Part shown: positions 15,222 to 16,669 of the stretch, in pieces
Layout: the number at the start of each line of letters is the position of its first letter
Numbering within the stretch: the stretch's first letter is position 1
Assembly (NCBI GenBank): GCA_036568605.1
Contig: DATCSE010000075.1
Location: 1-16,669 of the forward strand
DNA: 16,669 nt
From: DATCSE01 sp036568605
Lineage (GTDB): Bacteria; Pseudomonadota; Gammaproteobacteria; Burkholderiales; Burkholderiaceae_C
Direction: 5' to 3'
The notes under the pieces: generated by a model
What the model was told of the DNA's origin: nothing
Seen by the model: only the letters and a program-made list of their open reading frames with translations
Databases searched by the model: none
Position numbers and translations under genes: made by a program

Positions 15222-16046
15222 ATGAACCAGCGTTTTCTCGTCTCCGCGGCCGCTTCGGCGCTGCTGCTCGCAACCGGCGCCGTGCTGCCGCTGGCCGCGC
15301 AAGCGCAGAACATCGCGGTGGTCAACGGCAAGGCCGTGCCGAAGTCGCGTGCCGACACCTTCATCAAGATGATCCAGAAGCAGGCCGCGCAGCAAGGACA
15401 GCAGCTGCCGCCGGACGTCGAGCAGCGCGTGCGTGACAAGCTCGTGATGGACGAGATCGTCGCGCAGGAAGCGGAGCGCCGCGGGCTGCCCGGCTCGGCC
15501 GAGTTCAAGGCGCAGATGGAACAGGCGCGCCAGGCGCTGCTGGGCCAGGCGCTGCGCGAGGACTTCTCGAAGAAGAACGCGGTGAGCGACGCCGAGATCC
15601 AGGCCGAATACGACAAGTTCAAGGGCCAGTCGGGCGGTACCGAATACCGCGCCCGCCACATCCTGGTCGAGAAGGAAGACGACGCCAAGGCGCTGATCAA
15701 GCAGCTCAACGGCGGCGCAAGCTTCGAAGAGCTCGCGAAGAAGAATTCGAAGGATCCGGGATCGGGCGCGAACGGCGGCGACCTCGACTTCGCGGCGCCA
15801 GGCTCGTATGTGCCCGAGTTCTCGCAGGCGATGGTCAAGCTGAAGAAGGGCGAGATGACGCAGGAGCCTGTGAAGACCCAGTTCGGCTATCACATCATCA
15901 AGCTCGAGGACACGCGCCAGGCGCAGTTCCCGGCGCTCGACGAAGTCAAGCCGCAGATCAAGCAGCGGCTCGAGCAGCAGAAGATGGCGGCGTTCCTGGA
16001 GGATCTGCGCGCCAAGGCGAAGACCGATTACAAGTTCACGAACTGA
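15222..16046 (+). CDS. Periplasmic parvulin-type peptidyl-prolyl cis-trans isomerase
   Basis: 274 residues. A signal peptide MNQRFLVSAAASALLLATGAV with AQA cleavage near 28-29 points to the periplasm. After an N-terminal helical region (30-135, SurA/PrsA-like, rich in Gln and Glu) comes a parvulin domain at about 142-232: RARHILVEKEDDA, GGASFEELAKKNSKDPG, GGDLDF, FGYHIIKLED. A C-terminal helix (245-265) follows. It would assist folding of exported and outer-membrane proteins. The start at 15222 is chosen because it opens directly into the signal peptide and has AAAGG upstream; an ATG at 15138 would add 28 uncharacteristic residues. Position downstream of yciB and bolA is, from memory, common in Burkholderiales. 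Confidence 0.93.
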   Translation: MNQRFLVSAAASALLLATGAVLPLAAQAQNIAVVNGKAVPKSRADTFIKMIQKQAAQQGQQLPPDVEQRVRDKLVMDEIVAQEAERRGLPGSAEFKAQMEQARQALLGQALREDFSKKNAVSDAEIQAEYDKFKGQSGGTEYRARHILVEKEDDAKALIKQLNGGASFEELAKKNSKDPGSGANGGDLDFAAPGSYVPEFSQAMVKLKKGEMTQEPVKTQFGYHIIKLEDTRQAQFPALDEVKPQIKQRLEQQKMAAFLEDLRAKAKTDYKFTN

Positions 16047-16088
16047 GTCCCGGACTCCATTCGACACCAGGGCTTCCACAAGCCTGTC

Positions 16089-16162
16089 CTGAGCTTGTCG
16101 AAGGGCTCAGCCCGAACGGGTTGGAACGCCGCGAACCTCCGTTCGCACTGAGCCTGTCGAAG
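16089..16162. repeat. REP-like repeat, second copy, between two convergent genes
   Basis: Contains CCTGAGCTTGTCGAAGG (16088-16104), CTCAGCCCGAACGG (16106-16119) and the inverted arm at 16139-16162 with CCGTTCG, CTGAG and GTCGAAG blocks. The CTCAGCCCGAACGG string is identical to that of the 14093-14156 copy. It lies between the PPIase gene and the oppositely oriented ABC ATPase gene, where it may act as a bidirectional terminator. Confidence 0.8.
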
Positions 16163-16177
16163 TGCCGTGCCGGTAAG

Positions 16178-16669
16178 TCAACCGGTCAGCGCTTCGCCGA
16201 CCGCGACCCGCCCGGCCTCGATGTGCAATTGGCGGTCGCAGCGCGCGGCGATCTCGCGGTCGTGCGTGACCAGCACCAGCGTCGTGCCGGCTTCGCGGTT
16301 CAGCGCGAACATCAGCTCCATCACGGTCTCGCCGGTCGCGAAGTCCAGGCTGCCGGTGGGCTCGTCGGCCAGCAGCACCGCCGGCTGCACGACGAACGCG
16401 CGCGCCAGCGCGACACGCTGCTGCTCGCCGCCGGACAGCACCTTCGGGTAATGGCGCAGCCGTGCGCCGAGGCCGACGCGCTGCAGCATCTCGGTCGCGA
16501 GCGCGCGCGCATCGCTGCGCCCCTGCAACTCGAGCGGCAGCATCACGTTCTCCAGCGCGTTCAGGTTCGCGAGCAACTGGAAACTCTGGAACACGAACCC
16601 CACCTTCTGGGCACGCACCGCGGCGCGCGCATCCTCGTCGATCGCGAACAGGTCGACACCGGCGAGGCG
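16178..16669 (-). CDS. ybbA: ABC transporter ATPase, YbbA/LolD-like, C-terminal part (truncated by window edge)
   Basis: 163 residues are visible; the Walker A portion lies beyond base 16669. The frame is open to the edge, so a GTG at 16618 is internal. Visible from the edge: DEDARAAVRAQKVGFVFQSFQLL with the Q-loop glutamine, LNALENVMLPLEL, signature LSGGEQQRVALARAF, Walker B VLLADEPTGSLD, and H-loop LVTHDREIAARCDR. The VGFVFQSFQLL and AARCDR segments fit YbbA, an ATPase paired in many proteobacteria with a large MacB/FtsX-like permease (YbbP) of uncertain substrate; LolD is the alternative. It is convergent with the PPIase gene across 131 bp containing a repeat. Confidence 0.88.
   Translation of the reverse strand, partial: RLAGVDLFAIDEDARAAVRAQKVGFVFQSFQLLANLNALENVMLPLELQGRSDARALATEMLQRVGLGARLRHYPKVLSGGEQQRVALARAFVVQPAVLLADEPTGSLDFATGETVMELMFALNREAGTTLVLVTHDREIAARCDRQLHIEAGRVAVGEALTG

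Overview
The window is dense, GC-rich bacterial DNA with ATG starts, many ATGA stop/start overlaps and almost no spacer. Gene content and order (a LivKHMGF-type transporter beside a beta-oxidation cluster; selO-msrB-yciB-bolA-PPIase in a row) and the dispersed intergenic repeats suggest a betaproteobacterium of the order Burkholderiales, perhaps near the Rubrivivax/Leptothrix/Methylibium group. That placement is an inference from protein resemblance, not a computed phylogeny.

Layout. (1) 1-455: a scrambled acyl-CoA dehydrogenase. The N-terminus reads on the minus strand (455 to about 96). The piece that should follow it reads on the PLUS strand (1-107). The two meet head-on at a 12-base shared sequence, so this is either a real small inversion or a fold-back artefact at the sequence edge. 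(2) 456-829: no gene, but a tight array of nested hairpins. (3) 830-6347, minus strand: thiolase, HD-domain protein, M20 peptidase and a bifunctional enoyl-CoA hydratase/3-hydroxyacyl-CoA dehydrogenase. Transcription runs from the 6.3 kb end toward 1, with the broken dehydrogenase last. A perfect 12-bp palindrome, GAACGATCGTTC, lies upstream of the first gene and looks like a TetR-type operator. (4) 6465-11887, minus strand: a complete branched-chain-amino-acid-type (HAAT) ABC importer in the order binding protein, LivH, LivM, LivG, LivF. A terminator-like hairpin follows the binding-protein gene, and a long hairpin repeat separates livG from livF. (5) 12115-16046, plus strand, divergent from the transporter: selO, msrB, yciB, bolA and a periplasmic parvulin PPIase. 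(6) 16178-16669, minus strand: the C-terminal part of a YbbA-like ABC ATPase running off the right edge.

How they fit together. Dehydrogenase, hydratase/hydroxyacyl dehydrogenase and thiolase together supply all steps of a beta-oxidation turn. The adjoining importer may bring in a carboxylate or amino-acid-derived substrate that feeds it. The M20 peptidase resembles N-acyl-amino-acid hydrolases and could release a fatty acid. SelO (protein AMPylation linked to redox state) and MsrB (methionine sulfoxide repair) overlap by 4 bp and look translationally coupled; YciB, BolA and the PPIase are envelope and iron-sulfur functions often found alongside.

Most notable: the inverted dehydrogenase junction; the hairpin array at 495-811, in which two elements share a core but have unrelated stem arms; an arginine in place of the Walker A lysine in LivF; and four further intergenic hairpin repeats in only 16.7 kb.
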